Below, in pieces: positions 51,099 to 60,127 of a DNA stretch of 64,000 bases; within the stretch, counting starts at the first letter, position 1; every line of letters begins with the position of its first letter. Location: assembly GCA_050012375.1 (NCBI GenBank), contig JBEKHH010000004.1, forward strand, positions 62,001 to 126,000, given 5' to 3'. The notes below the pieces were generated by a model. It searched no databases. It saw only the letters and a list, made by a program, of their open reading frames with translations, and was not told the origin of the DNA. A program made the translations under genes and the position numbers. The DNA comes from PALSA-1353 sp050012375. Its GTDB lineage: Bacteria; Planctomycetota; Phycisphaerae; Tepidisphaerales; Tepidisphaeraceae.

Positions 51099-52667
51099 TC
51101 ACCGGGCAAGTGAGCCTCGCCGCGGCCGGCGGAGCAGCGGCGCGAACACGATCACACCCAATAGCGCTGCCGGTCCGGGCTCGGGGAGAATGAGCGTTGC
51201 CAATTGCGCGCTCGGATCCCAATCTCCTCCAAGCGTCCAGGATGGATCGCTGTAAGAGCTGGGATTGCCCGGAGTCGGATATGTCGCCGAAACCGTATCA
51301 TTGGCGGTTTCGTTATTGGAGTTTCGGTCCCCCCAGTACGCCGGCCAGCTATAGTTGGGATCGGTGGGATTAGCCGACCCCGTGCCCGGATTCGACGCGT
51401 CCGTTGAGGGATACCCATCTCCGTACCATGGATATGACTCGGAGAAGATATTGTCCACGGTGTACGCCGCGGCCTGTGAAGCCGTCAGTTGGTGCGACCA
51501 TGTAACGCGGCCCGAAGTATTCAGCGGATTGCCGAGCAAATCCGTGCTGTTGTATTCCGCGTAGCGGCTGTCTTCCGCGGGATTTCCTCCGTTTTTGTTG
51601 TTGGTGGCCGTGGTCTCGGTGGAGTCCCATGCCAGCCAGCCGGCCGACTTGATCGAAGAGGTCATTTTCGTGTTGACGAAGACGGTGCTGGCATCGCCGC
51701 CGGCCTGCGTCCAACCCCAGGGCCGGCCCAGATACATGGAGTTCGCGGCCGGTCCGCTGGCGTTGGCGGCGTTCATGGGATCGATGGCAGGATTGCCGTT
51801 CACCGAATTGCCGGTGACGGTGGAGTTGAGGAAGATCAGTCCGTTGGAGGTTCGCTTGTCGGTGCTGGCGGCGGTGATATCGCCGCCGGAGTGGTCGCCG
51901 TCCAGGTTAATCGTGGAATTGTTAAAGAGGGTCGTTCCGTTGGCGAAAATGAAGTCGACGTCGCCGCTGACGGTGGAGTTTGTGAAGTAGGATCGGCCGC
52001 CCTTGGTGTAAAGGCTGTCCTGGTAGCCGAGAACCTGGACGTTGCTAAAGACCTGCTCATCGCCCTGCAAGAGCAACGCAACCGCGGGCGAGTTGGCGGT
52101 CTGGGATTGACCGGTCGCGTAGCTGCCGGTGGGGCTGACGGCCTGATGTGCGGTGTGGACGATATATGGGGTATCGGTGCTGTTGGCGAAAGTGATGTTT
52201 GCCGCGCCGATATTGCTGCCTTTGAGTTGGAGCGAGGCGCTGCCGGTGGTGCCGAGGGTGCCGGTGCCGGGGTTGTAACTGGAATCGAGCGTCGAGGTGA
52301 TGATCACGTCGTTGGAGTTTCCGTCCAGGCCTATGAGATCGACGTTGTTCTTGCTGTAGCTGAGTGAAACGCCGGTGGTCGCGGCAGTGTTATAGACGCC
52401 GGGGGCGAAAATGATTCGGTTCGGATTCGTCGCCGAAGCGCCGGAGCCGACGCCGGTAGCGCCAAGAGCAGCATTAATGCTATTGTAAGCTCCCGCATAG
52501 GTAACGCCGCCGGTGGTGTACGGGGCGCCGTTTGTCCCCCCGTAGCTCTGATCGACATAATAGTCGGATGCTTGGGCTGACGGGCTGGCGATGGTTCCCA
52601 GGGCACCAACCAAGCAAGCCGACCACAGACCCCGCTGAAAACGTCGTCCCTTATCGTAATTCCGCAT
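51099..52667 (-). CDS. Secreted pectinesterase-like protein (CE8) with PEP-CTERM signal
   Basis: 522 residues. Signal peptide SACLVGALGTIASPSAQA; GGAGG 4 bases before the ATG. The right-handed beta-helix contains the pectin methylesterase signatures SPAVALLLQGDEQVF (QALAL-like), GYQDSLY, GDVDFIFANGTT with the catalytic Asp pair region, and YLGRPWGWTQAG with the Arg of the active site. The enzyme removes methyl esters from pectin. The C-terminus ILPEPGPAALLGVIVFAPLL with RRPRR is an exosortase sorting signal in a PEPG variant, so the protein should be surface-attached or released by the exosortase. It suggests growth on plant or algal pectin. Confidence 0.9.
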   Translation of the reverse strand: MRNYDKGRRFQRGLWSACLVGALGTIASPSAQASDYYVDQSYGGTNGAPYTTGGVTYAGAYNSINAALGATGVGSGASATNPNRIIFAPGVYNTAATTGVSLSYSKNNVDLIGLDGNSNDVIITSTLDSSYNPGTGTLGTTGSASLQLKGSNIGAANITFANSTDTPYIVHTAHQAVSPTGSYATGQSQTANSPAVALLLQGDEQVFSNVQVLGYQDSLYTKGGRSYFTNSTVSGDVDFIFANGTTLFNNSTINLDGDHSGGDITAASTDKRTSNGLIFLNSTVTGNSVNGNPAIDPMNAANASGPAANSMYLGRPWGWTQAGGDASTVFVNTKMTSSIKSAGWLAWDSTETTATNNKNGGNPAEDSRYAEYNSTDLLGNPLNTSGRVTWSHQLTASQAAAYTVDNIFSESYPWYGDGYPSTDASNPGTGSANPTDPNYSWPAYWGDRNSNNETANDTVSATYPTPGNPSSYSDPSWTLGGDWDPSAQLATLILPEPGPAALLGVIVFAPLLRRPRRGSLAR

Positions 52668-52810
52668 TCGTCCTCCGCGATCAAAATTAAGAAATGACCA
52701 ATTTCAGGTTAAAATAACTATCCCACCGTAGACTTGTAAACGATGGACAATGGCACTATCGGGACAGAAGATTGGCAAAAAATACAAGACGGGCAGCCAT
52801 CCTTAAACCC

Positions 52811-53394
52811 ATGATTCGCCTAGTTTTCTCAACGAATGCTTTCAGGAAGAACTCGCTTGAAGAGGCGATCGCCTGCATCTCCGAGACTGGGTATTCGGGG
52901 GTGGAACTGATGGCTGACGTTCCGCACGCCTATCCACTGTCGCAAAACGGGTTTCCGACGCGCTGATGCGCATTGTTCCCGTGGCCGAGCGTCTGGGCTT
53001 CACCATCGCCATCGAGCCGGAGCTGGTCCTGTTCATCGAAACTGCCGCCGAATATCACGAATTCAAGAAAACGTTTTTCCCAAAAGAGGCGAAAATCCGC
53101 ATGAATTGCGACATGGGCTATCTATTCTGCGTCGGTGAAGATCCGGCGCAAATCCTCCGAACCATGCCGGGAGAGGTTGCCCACGTTCACCTGGAAGACA
53201 TCGGCTCCAACCGCGTCCACCAGCATCGGACCCCCGGCAAGGGGGCGATCGACTTCCGCGCGATTTTCGCGGCTTTGGATGAAATCGGTTACGCCGGTTG
53301 GGTCACGGTTGAGTTGTACCCCTACGAAACCACCGCGGCCGGCGTGACCAGGCAGGCATTTGAGTACCTCACGCCTCTGCTGAATGAAGCGTAG
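52811..53394 (+). pseudogene. Sugar phosphate isomerase/epimerase with internal deletion and frameshift
   Basis: Frame one (52811-52966) gives FSTNAFRKNSLEEAIACISE and ends after ELMADVPHAYPLSQ. Frame two, open by 52939, gives VAKRVSDALMRIVPVAERLG, then IAIEPELVLFIET, RMNCDMGYLFCVGED, HVHLEDIGSNRVHQH and GWVTVELYPYETT. Both parts belong to one xylose-isomerase-like TIM-barrel protein, but about 100 residues between the first and fourth barrel strands are missing and the frame changes at the joint. Intact members of this family are about 280 residues. The metal-binding Glu and His in the C-terminal part remain, yet the barrel cannot close, so the gene is most likely dead. Confidence 0.8.
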
Positions 53395-53505
53395 TTTCGC
53401 GTCAACGAACGGTCGCGACTAGAATGCACGCGGAAAACAGCCCCACCCGTGTCGGCCCGGAGCGGGGCGACACGCCCCGGCTCTTTAACTTAAACTGCCC
53501 GAACC

Positions 53506-54789
53506 ATGGATTTTTTCAACTACAAAAACGGCGAGTTGCACTGCGAAGGCGTCCCGGCGGAAAAAATCGCCCGCGCGGTCGGCACGCCGGCGTATGTCTA
53601 TTCCAAGGCGACGTTTCTGCATCACTATCATCAGATGGCCGATGCCTTCGCGCCGCTCAAGGCCACCATCTGCTATTCGATCAAGAGCTGCGGGAACATC
53701 CACATTTGCCGGCTGCTCGCCCAGGAGGGAAGCGGGTTTGATGTCACCAGCGGCGGGGAACTGTTCCGCGCGCTCAAGGCCGGCGGCGAGGCGAAAAAGA
53801 TCATCTACGCCGGCGTCGGCAAAACCGACGAGGAGATCGCCGACGGCATCAACGCCGGCATCGCCGCGTTCAATCTCGAAAGCGAAGCGGAGATCGAGAA
53901 CATCGATCGCGTTGCCGCTTCGCTGGGCAAGACGGCCATCGGCGCCCTGCGAGTCAACCCCGACGTGGACCCCAAGACACACGTCAAAACCACGACCGGA
54001 AAAAAGGGGACGAAATTCGGCGTCGATATCGCACGCGCCCGGCAAGTCTTTTCGCAATATCGCGATCTCAAGCATTTGCGAATCGCCGGCGTGCATATCC
54101 ATATCGGCGGGCCGGTCTATGAAATCCAGCCGCATGTGCAGGCGGTCGAGAAGATCGTTCAGTTGATCGAGGACCTCACGGCCGACGGGCATCGCATCGA
54201 ATGGTTCGACATGGGCGGAGGATTCGGGGTGAATTACGAGCGGCCGGATCAGGCGCCGCCCGCGGCCCAGTACGCCCGCGCGCTGATTCCGTTATTGAAG
54301 GACAAGCCCTACAAGTTGGCGCTGGAGCCGGGGCGATATATCGCCGGCAATGCCGGGATCCTGCTGACGCGCGTGCTCTACCGCAAAACCGGCGGAGAGA
54401 AGAAATTCGTCATCGTTGACGCGGGGATGAACGATCTGACGCGCCCGACGCTGTACGAGGGATATCACCACATCTGGCCGGTGAAGCCGGATGCGCAGAG
54501 CATCCCGCCGCAGCGCAGCAAGGCATTCGAGCCGCCCGGCGGCGAGATCGTCGACGTGGTCGGGCCTATTTGCGAAAGTGGGGATTATCTGGCCAAGGAC
54601 CGAATGCTGCCTCCGACGCGTCGCGGCGATCTATTGGCGGTTTTCACGGCGGGCGCCTATGGGTTTGCGATGAGCAGCAACTACAACAATCGCCCGCGCG
54701 CTCCGGAAGTGCTGGTGGATGGAAGTGAGTTTCGGATCATTCGCCGGCGGGAAACGCTTGACGACCTGATCGCGGCGGAAATGGTGTGA
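53506..54789 (+). CDS. lysA: Diaminopimelate decarboxylase
   Basis: 427 residues of the fold-III PLP decarboxylase family. The PLP lysine sits in CYSIKSCGNIHICRLLA near residue 60, with GSGFDVTSGGELFRAL, HIHIGGPVYEI, the phosphate-binding DMGGGFGVNY, LEPGRYIAGNAG and the substrate/PLP CESGDYLAKDR motif at the C-terminus. LysA decarboxylates meso-diaminopimelate to lysine. A normal-length protein with all motifs present. It follows the broken TIM-barrel gene on the same strand and converges on the GT4 genes. Confidence 0.95.
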   Translation: MDFFNYKNGELHCEGVPAEKIARAVGTPAYVYSKATFLHHYHQMADAFAPLKATICYSIKSCGNIHICRLLAQEGSGFDVTSGGELFRALKAGGEAKKIIYAGVGKTDEEIADGINAGIAAFNLESEAEIENIDRVAASLGKTAIGALRVNPDVDPKTHVKTTTGKKGTKFGVDIARARQVFSQYRDLKHLRIAGVHIHIGGPVYEIQPHVQAVEKIVQLIEDLTADGHRIEWFDMGGGFGVNYERPDQAPPAAQYARALIPLLKDKPYKLALEPGRYIAGNAGILLTRVLYRKTGGEKKFVIVDAGMNDLTRPTLYEGYHHIWPVKPDAQSIPPQRSKAFEPPGGEIVDVVGPICESGDYLAKDRMLPPTRRGDLLAVFTAGAYGFAMSSNYNNRPRAPEVLVDGSEFRIIRRRETLDDLIAAEMV

Positions 54790-54809
54790 ACGGCGCGCGT
54801 TCTGACGCG

Positions 54810-55913
54810 CTACGCGGGGGAAAAAAGCTCCCGATATCTTGCCAACATCTTCCGCGCGGAATAGGTCTCCTCGACCGTCCGCCTGCCGCCGGCGACGACG
54901 GCGTTGAACCGCTCGGCCGGGGCGTGTTGCAGTTCGGACAATCTCTCGGCCAGATGCGCGGAATCCTCCGGGCGGAATTTGAATCCGTTGACGCCCTCCT
55001 CGACGATCGCGCCGGGACCGGCGGCGTCGGCGACAAGCACCGGCAGGTTTGCGGCCATCGCTTCCAGCACCACCAATCCGAACGGCTCCTCGGGCGAGGT
55101 GTGAATGAGCAAATCCGCCGCGGCCATTTGATTGGGCACATCCGCGCTGAAGCCGGCGAAGCGGACGTTCGGGTGCGTCGCGGCGGCGCGCTTTTGCAGC
55201 GGATCCATTTCCGGACCGAGACCGAATATCGTGAATGAAATCTCCGAAAGCTCACGAGGACCTTGATCCAGCGCGTCGAGCAAAATGCCGACGCGCTTCA
55301 TCGCATCGAGCCGGGAGACGATGATCGCGCCGCGGACGCCGGGCCGGTCGAACGGGCCGCGGCGGGGACAGCCGCTCACGCGGGCGTCGGGCAGGGAATT
55401 GGGCACCACGTCGATCAAGTCCGCGCTCGTCCCATAGCTGATGAGCTTTTGCTTGGTCCACTGCGAAACCGCGATGATCCTCACGCCGGTGTGATTCAGC
55501 CATTTTTTGCGGCCGTAGGAGTCCCGATCGGTTGAGCCGCCGTGGACGATGTGGAAATGCCTGATTCGCCGGCGATACAGGGCGTTGAGCATCAGGCAAA
55601 CCGCCGAGTGCATGACTCCCGTGGCCACGAATGTGAAGGATGGATATCGGGCGAGGCAGGGCCGGAGCGTCTTGGCGAATTGTCTCCACCCCCGAAAGCG
55701 GCGGGCTTCGAAGCCGAGTTTTTCGGCCTCGTCCATCGCCGGGCCCGGAGGCCCGAACAGGATCGGCTCGAATTCATCGGCCAGTCCCAGCGCCGTATCC
55801 AGGGCAACGCGTTCGGTGCCGTAGAGTTTGCTGCTGTGCAGGATGTAGAGCAAAGGATGGCGGGTGGGACTCGGCATCGAGCGCGGGAATGATACTGCCA
55901 GAGCGTTTTGCAT
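54810..55913 (-). CDS. GT4-family glycosyltransferase 1 of a tandem triplet
   Basis: 367 residues, or 355 if the ATG at 55877 is used, which lines up better with its paralogues. GT-B fold: HPLLYILHSSKLYGTERVAL at the N-terminus (acceptor site), GAIIVSRLDAMKRVGILLDAL (start of the C-terminal Rossmann domain) and the nucleotide-sugar E-x7-E motif in SPEEPFGLVVLEAMAANLPV. It is closely similar to the next two genes over the whole length. The substrate is unknown. A dispersed repeat separates it from the second gene. Confidence 0.88.
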   Translation of the reverse strand: MQNALAVSFPRSMPSPTRHPLLYILHSSKLYGTERVALDTALGLADEFEPILFGPPGPAMDEAEKLGFEARRFRGWRQFAKTLRPCLARYPSFTFVATGVMHSAVCLMLNALYRRRIRHFHIVHGGSTDRDSYGRKKWLNHTGVRIIAVSQWTKQKLISYGTSADLIDVVPNSLPDARVSGCPRRGPFDRPGVRGAIIVSRLDAMKRVGILLDALDQGPRELSEISFTIFGLGPEMDPLQKRAAATHPNVRFAGFSADVPNQMAAADLLIHTSPEEPFGLVVLEAMAANLPVLVADAAGPGAIVEEGVNGFKFRPEDSAHLAERLSELQHAPAERFNAVVAGGRRTVEETYSARKMLARYRELFSPA

Positions 55914-55927
55914 TCACCCGCAGCGTT

Positions 55928-55979
55928 CGCGATTCTCGAGCATCCAAAGAACGCGCTCCCCTTCGGGTCGCGGCTAAAC
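55928..55979 (+). repeat. Dispersed intergenic repeat, copy 2
   Basis: Same family as 18049-18101: identical core from GAACGCG to GCTAAAC, diverged left part. It fills nearly all of the gap between glycosyltransferases 1 and 2 and abuts the stop of the second gene (55980-55982). Confidence 0.78.
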
Positions 55980-57032
55980 TCAGTCCGGCGCGAAGACTTC
56001 GCGATAACGCTGGAGGGCAGCGCTGGCGGAGAACTCGGCATCCACTTTGGCAGATGCATTTGCCACCATCCGATTGAGCAGTTCCGCCGGCGCCTGCTTC
56101 AGTTCGAGAAGGCGCTGAGCCAGATGATCGGGGTTGTCGGCTCGGAACGTGAAACCGCTGACGCCGTCGTCGATAAGCGTGGTGGCGCCTCCCTGGTCGG
56201 GGACCAACGCCGCGACCCGCGCCGCCATCGCTTCCAGGATCGCCAGGCCGAACGGTTCGATCGGGCAGGTGTGCAGCAGCAGATCGGCGCCCGCCAGCTC
56301 GGCGGCGACGTTATCGCTGAAACCGGCGAACTGCACGTTGGGGTGCGTTCGCCGGGCGCGCTCGCGGAGCTTTTCGAGGTCCGGACCCAGTCCGAAAACG
56401 CGAAACGACAGATCGTCCAATTCCTTAGGGCGCCGATCCAGGGCGTCCAGCAGCACATCGAGCCGCTTGACCGGATCGACGCGGGAAACCAGCACCACCT
56501 TGCGGACCCCCGATTGGTCATATTTCGCTCTCCGCGGAAGTTTGGCCGCCATTTCGGGGGCAAGGAAATTGGTAATGACATGGATGGGCCTGCGAACTCC
56601 ATGGTCTATCAACATCTGCTTTGACCACGGCGAGACGACCACAAAGGTGATATTGAAGAGGTTGAGAACCTTCTTTCGCGCGTAATCCTTCCGGAGGCCC
56701 GCGCCCCCGTGAACCATCTGTATTTGCTTGATCCGCCGGCGGTAGAACACGTTCAGCGCGATGCATACCAGGTTATATCGCGGCCCGGTTGCCACGAATG
56801 TCAGAGAGGGATACCGCTTCAGCAGCGGCCCCAGAACCAGGGCCAAGTCCTTGCTGGTGCGGTACCGGCACGTTTGAAATCCCAACCGCTCCGCTTCGAC
56901 CAGGGCGGCGCCGGGGGGTGCGATAAAGATGGTTTCGAATTCGTCGGCCAATCCCCGCGCCGTCGCCAGCGCCATTCGTTCCGTGCCATAGAGCTGGCTG
57001 CTATGCAGAACGTAAAGGACGGGATGTCGCAT
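55980..57032 (-). CDS. GT4-family glycosyltransferase 2 of a tandem triplet
   Basis: 350 residues. RHPVLYVLHSSQLYGTERMA starts the GT-B fold, KVVLVSRVDPVKRLDVLLDA begins the nucleotide-binding half and the E-x7-E motif appears in CPIEPFGLAILEAMAARVAA. A VTANAAKA-like terminal helix is replaced by VANASAKVDAEFSASAALQR. It starts 11 bases after the stop of gene 3. It is probably a duplicate of the neighbours, with donor specificity unknown. Confidence 0.9.
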   Translation of the reverse strand: MRHPVLYVLHSSQLYGTERMALATARGLADEFETIFIAPPGAALVEAERLGFQTCRYRTSKDLALVLGPLLKRYPSLTFVATGPRYNLVCIALNVFYRRRIKQIQMVHGGAGLRKDYARKKVLNLFNITFVVVSPWSKQMLIDHGVRRPIHVITNFLAPEMAAKLPRRAKYDQSGVRKVVLVSRVDPVKRLDVLLDALDRRPKELDDLSFRVFGLGPDLEKLRERARRTHPNVQFAGFSDNVAAELAGADLLLHTCPIEPFGLAILEAMAARVAALVPDQGGATTLIDDGVSGFTFRADNPDHLAQRLLELKQAPAELLNRMVANASAKVDAEFSASAALQRYREVFAPD

Positions 57033-57043
57033 GCTGGACCTGT

Positions 57044-58162
57044 CTATGGGGAAGGGGCGAAGACCTGCCGGTATCGCTCGAGGGACGCCGCGGCCGAGAG
57101 ATTCTTCTCCAGGGCTTTGGCGGCATTTGCCGTCACGCGGTTGAGCAGGTCCGGATCGGAATTTCGCAATTCGATCAACCGCCGGGCCAGATCGTCCGGA
57201 TCGTTGGAGCGGAATTTGAAGCCGGTGACGCCGTCGTCCACCAAGGTCGCCGGCCCCCCCTCGTCGGCCACGAGAACGGGAATGCCCGCCGCCATCGCCT
57301 CGATCACCACCAGACCGAATGCCTCGGTTGGGCAGGGATGGATCAGCAAATCGGACTGGGCATAGCGGCGCGGGAGGTCCTCCACGAATCCGAGGAACTT
57401 AACATTGGGGGCAGTCATCCGCGCCCGCCGGCTGAAATGCTCGAGCCTCTCGCCGCCGCCGGCGACGTCGATGGGAAAATCACCAAGTTCCAGATGGCGG
57501 GCGATCGCATCCAGCAGCACGTCGAATCGCTTGGGCTCCTCGATTCGCGAGACGCACAGGGCGCTGTGCACGCCGCTGGAGAACGGCCCCCGCCGCCCCA
57601 TGGCGGCGATCTGTTCGGGAAGCAGGAAATTCGGCACCACCTCGATGCGATCGGGACGCGATCCGTGCTCGATCAGCTTCCGCTTGACGTAATCGGAAAC
57701 CGCCACAATCCTGATATCGAACGAATTGAGAAATCTGATTCGTCCGAAATCCCTCTCCTCGTCGCAACTGCCGTGCATCACGTAAATATGATTGATGTTT
57801 CGTCGGTAAACGACGTTCAAGGCTTTGCACAATATCGAGTATCTGGGCAAGGTGGAGGCGAACGTGAGAGAAGGATATTGCCGGAGCAACAGCCGGATCA
57901 CCTGCACCAGGGCCTTGGTGGTCTGGAAATAATGGGTGGGAAAGCCGAGGCGCTCGGCCTCCCACATGGCCGGTCCGCGCGGTCCGACAAAGATGGTGTT
58001 GAATTTTCCCGCCAATCCCTTGGCCGTCGCCAGCGCCATGCGCTCGGTCCCGTACATCGAGCTGCTGTGCAGGACGTAAACGAGGGGATGATGCGCGTCG
58101 GCATTGGAACTGGGCAACTCGTCACTCCGGCTTCCCATGGCATCGGCGTGCATCGGCGTCAT
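57044..58162 (-). CDS. GT4-family glycosyltransferase 3 of a tandem triplet
   Basis: 372 residues if it starts at the ATG at 58162; the open frame extends into the SecA end (58336). No start has a convincing ribosome-binding site, and ATG codons at 58153 and 58138 are alternatives. GT-B features: HPLVYVLHSSSMYGTERMAL, LCVSRIEEPKRFDVLLDAIA and the E-x7-E in CPTEAFGLVVIEAMAAGIPV. It follows the SecA-like gene on the same strand, beginning about 26 bases after its stop, and looks like the first of the triplet. Confidence 0.87.
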   Translation of the reverse strand: MTPMHADAMGSRSDELPSSNADAHHPLVYVLHSSSMYGTERMALATAKGLAGKFNTIFVGPRGPAMWEAERLGFPTHYFQTTKALVQVIRLLLRQYPSLTFASTLPRYSILCKALNVVYRRNINHIYVMHGSCDEERDFGRIRFLNSFDIRIVAVSDYVKRKLIEHGSRPDRIEVVPNFLLPEQIAAMGRRGPFSSGVHSALCVSRIEEPKRFDVLLDAIARHLELGDFPIDVAGGGERLEHFSRRARMTAPNVKFLGFVEDLPRRYAQSDLLIHPCPTEAFGLVVIEAMAAGIPVLVADEGGPATLVDDGVTGFKFRSNDPDDLARRLIELRNSDPDLLNRVTANAAKALEKNLSAAASLERYRQVFAPSP

Positions 58163-58187
58163 CGGGCGGGAGTTTGACGATTTCAGA

Positions 58188-60125
58188 TCAGAAGGGCAAT
58201 GACTGATCCATCCAATCGTCGTTTCGCAGCACCTGTTTGCGGTTGAATCGCGCAAGCTTCTCCGCGCGCGCCTGCGCCAGGGCAATAAGCCGCTCGGCGC
58301 CGATGGCGCGCCAACTGAGCCGCAGGCGCGGAACATGGCGCACCAGCAGATCGTCCTGGGCGCTGGCGAACATCTGGGCGCAGCCGGGATCTCCCTGCCG
58401 GGCGGCGCGGCCGAACAACTGCCGGTCCACGCGTCCCGAGCCGTGCGGCTCGGTCGCCAGCACGTGCAGGCCCCCGAGTTCCGCCACGCCCCGGCTCAGC
58501 TTGATGTCCGTTCCTCGCCCCGCCATGTTGGTGGCGATGGTGATTTGCCCCACCTGGCCGGCTTCGGCGACGATCGACGCCTCTTGCGCGGTCTGAGTCG
58601 CGTTCAGGACGCGATGCGCTTTGCCCACGGCCGCGAGCCGATGGCTTAGTTCCTCGGATGCCAGAACGCTGCGCGTCCCGACCAGCACCGGCGCTCCGCT
58701 CTCGTGAATTTCGCACACCCGCGCCACAACGGCCTGCCATTTCGCATCCAGCGTGTCGAACATGCGCAGCGGCAGTTGCACGCGGATGCACGGCTTGTTG
58801 GTCGGAATGCGCACCGTGGGCCGGCGATAAATCTGCCACATCTCGCCGCGCGCTTCCCAGGCCGTGCCGGTCATGCCGCTCATCAGCGGGTATTGCCGGA
58901 AAAACCGCTGGAAGCTGAGGCGGGCGAGGTTCTCCTTGTCGGCGGTGACGGGGACGGCTTCCTTGACCTCGATGGCCTGATGCAGCCCGTGGCGCCAGGA
59001 GCGGTCGGCCAGGACGCGGCCCGTGAATTCGTCGATGATCTGCACCTTCTGGTCCGAACTCACCAGATAGTGCTCCCCGCGCGTGAAGCAGTGGCGCGCC
59101 GACAGCGCCTGCACGACCAATTCCTCCCGGCGGCGCTTGCCTTTCCAAAACCCTCCATCGTGTTCCGACAGCGCATCGAGCCGCTCTTCTCCCCGGTTGG
59201 TCAGGTCCACTTGCCGCAGCGTCCAGTCGATTTTGAAATCCCGATTCGCCTCCAACTGCCGCGCCAATGAATCGCCCCGCTCGTACAGCGAAGTGTTCCC
59301 CTCCGCCTCCGGCGAGTCGGAGATGATCAGGGGCGTCACGCCCTCGTCGATGAGCAGGCTGTCCGCCTCATCCACGATCACCTTCCACAATCCCGGGACG
59401 AGAAGCTGGTTTGGGCGGGGGCCCTTCATCAGCATCCCCACCACGGTCTGGGTGGAGGAGCGCATCGACCCCAGGGCGATCTGGTCTCGCAGGAAATCGG
59501 CGACGATTTCCTTGCTGGTGACGTAAACGACGTTTCGGCGGTAATGGTCGATTCGTTCCCGGTGCGTCGTTTCGTGGATGACATGACCGACGCTCAACCC
59601 CAGCATGCGGTAGGTCGGGCCCATCTCCTCGGCATCCCGCGCAACCAGATAATCGTTGACGGTGATGACGTGCACCGGCTTGCCGTGCCAGGCCCAAATC
59701 GCCGCCGTCAATGAGGCCGCGAGGGTCTTGCCTTCGCCGGTGGCCATTTCCGTGACCAGGCCCTCGAGCATGGCCAGCGCGCAGGCGATCTGGACGGGAA
59801 ACGGCCGCAACCCCACGGCGCGAAACGCAGCCTCCCGGGCAATGGCCAGGGCCCGGTCCAGCGCCTCGCCGTTGAGCCGGCCGAGGCGGGCCAAATCGCG
59901 CGACTCCGCAACCGCCTCGCGGAATCGCTCCGAGCCCAGATCGTGGATTTCCGGCTCGAGCTTTTCGATCCGCTCGGCCTGCACCACGAGCCGGGGCAGC
60001 ACGCGCCGCTTGTTCTTCGCCCATCCGACGACCCCGCCGAAGACTTGATCCAGTCCCTTCAGCTCGGGGGCCTTGACGCGGCGGGCATCAAAAATCGACC
60101 AGAGATCATCCGAAACCGCGGACAT
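58188..60125 (-). CDS. Short SecA-like preprotein translocase ATPase
   Basis: 645 residues from the ATG at 60125, whose GGGAAGGTGG site lies in the end of the M50 gene; a GTG 4 codons upstream overlaps that gene. Motor motifs are Walker A TEMATGEGKT near residues 125-134, ITVNDYLVARDAEEMGP, VDEADSLLIDEGVTPLIIS near 251, SGMTGTA, IATNMAGRGTDI near 530 and RQLFGRAARQGDPG near 572. A reduced preprotein-binding region seems present between 260 and 370. The C-terminal scaffold/wing domains are shortened and the zinc-binding tail of housekeeping SecA is absent. It is therefore an accessory SecA, encoded with M50 and HlyD proteins rather than with secY or secE. Confidence 0.9.
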   Translation of the reverse strand: MSAVSDDLWSIFDARRVKAPELKGLDQVFGGVVGWAKNKRRVLPRLVVQAERIEKLEPEIHDLGSERFREAVAESRDLARLGRLNGEALDRALAIAREAAFRAVGLRPFPVQIACALAMLEGLVTEMATGEGKTLAASLTAAIWAWHGKPVHVITVNDYLVARDAEEMGPTYRMLGLSVGHVIHETTHRERIDHYRRNVVYVTSKEIVADFLRDQIALGSMRSSTQTVVGMLMKGPRPNQLLVPGLWKVIVDEADSLLIDEGVTPLIISDSPEAEGNTSLYERGDSLARQLEANRDFKIDWTLRQVDLTNRGEERLDALSEHDGGFWKGKRRREELVVQALSARHCFTRGEHYLVSSDQKVQIIDEFTGRVLADRSWRHGLHQAIEVKEAVPVTADKENLARLSFQRFFRQYPLMSGMTGTAWEARGEMWQIYRRPTVRIPTNKPCIRVQLPLRMFDTLDAKWQAVVARVCEIHESGAPVLVGTRSVLASEELSHRLAAVGKAHRVLNATQTAQEASIVAEAGQVGQITIATNMAGRGTDIKLSRGVAELGGLHVLATEPHGSGRVDRQLFGRAARQGDPGCAQMFASAQDDLLVRHVPRLRLSWRAIGAERLIALAQARAEKLARFNRKQVLRNDDWMDQSLPF

Positions 60126-60127
60126 GC

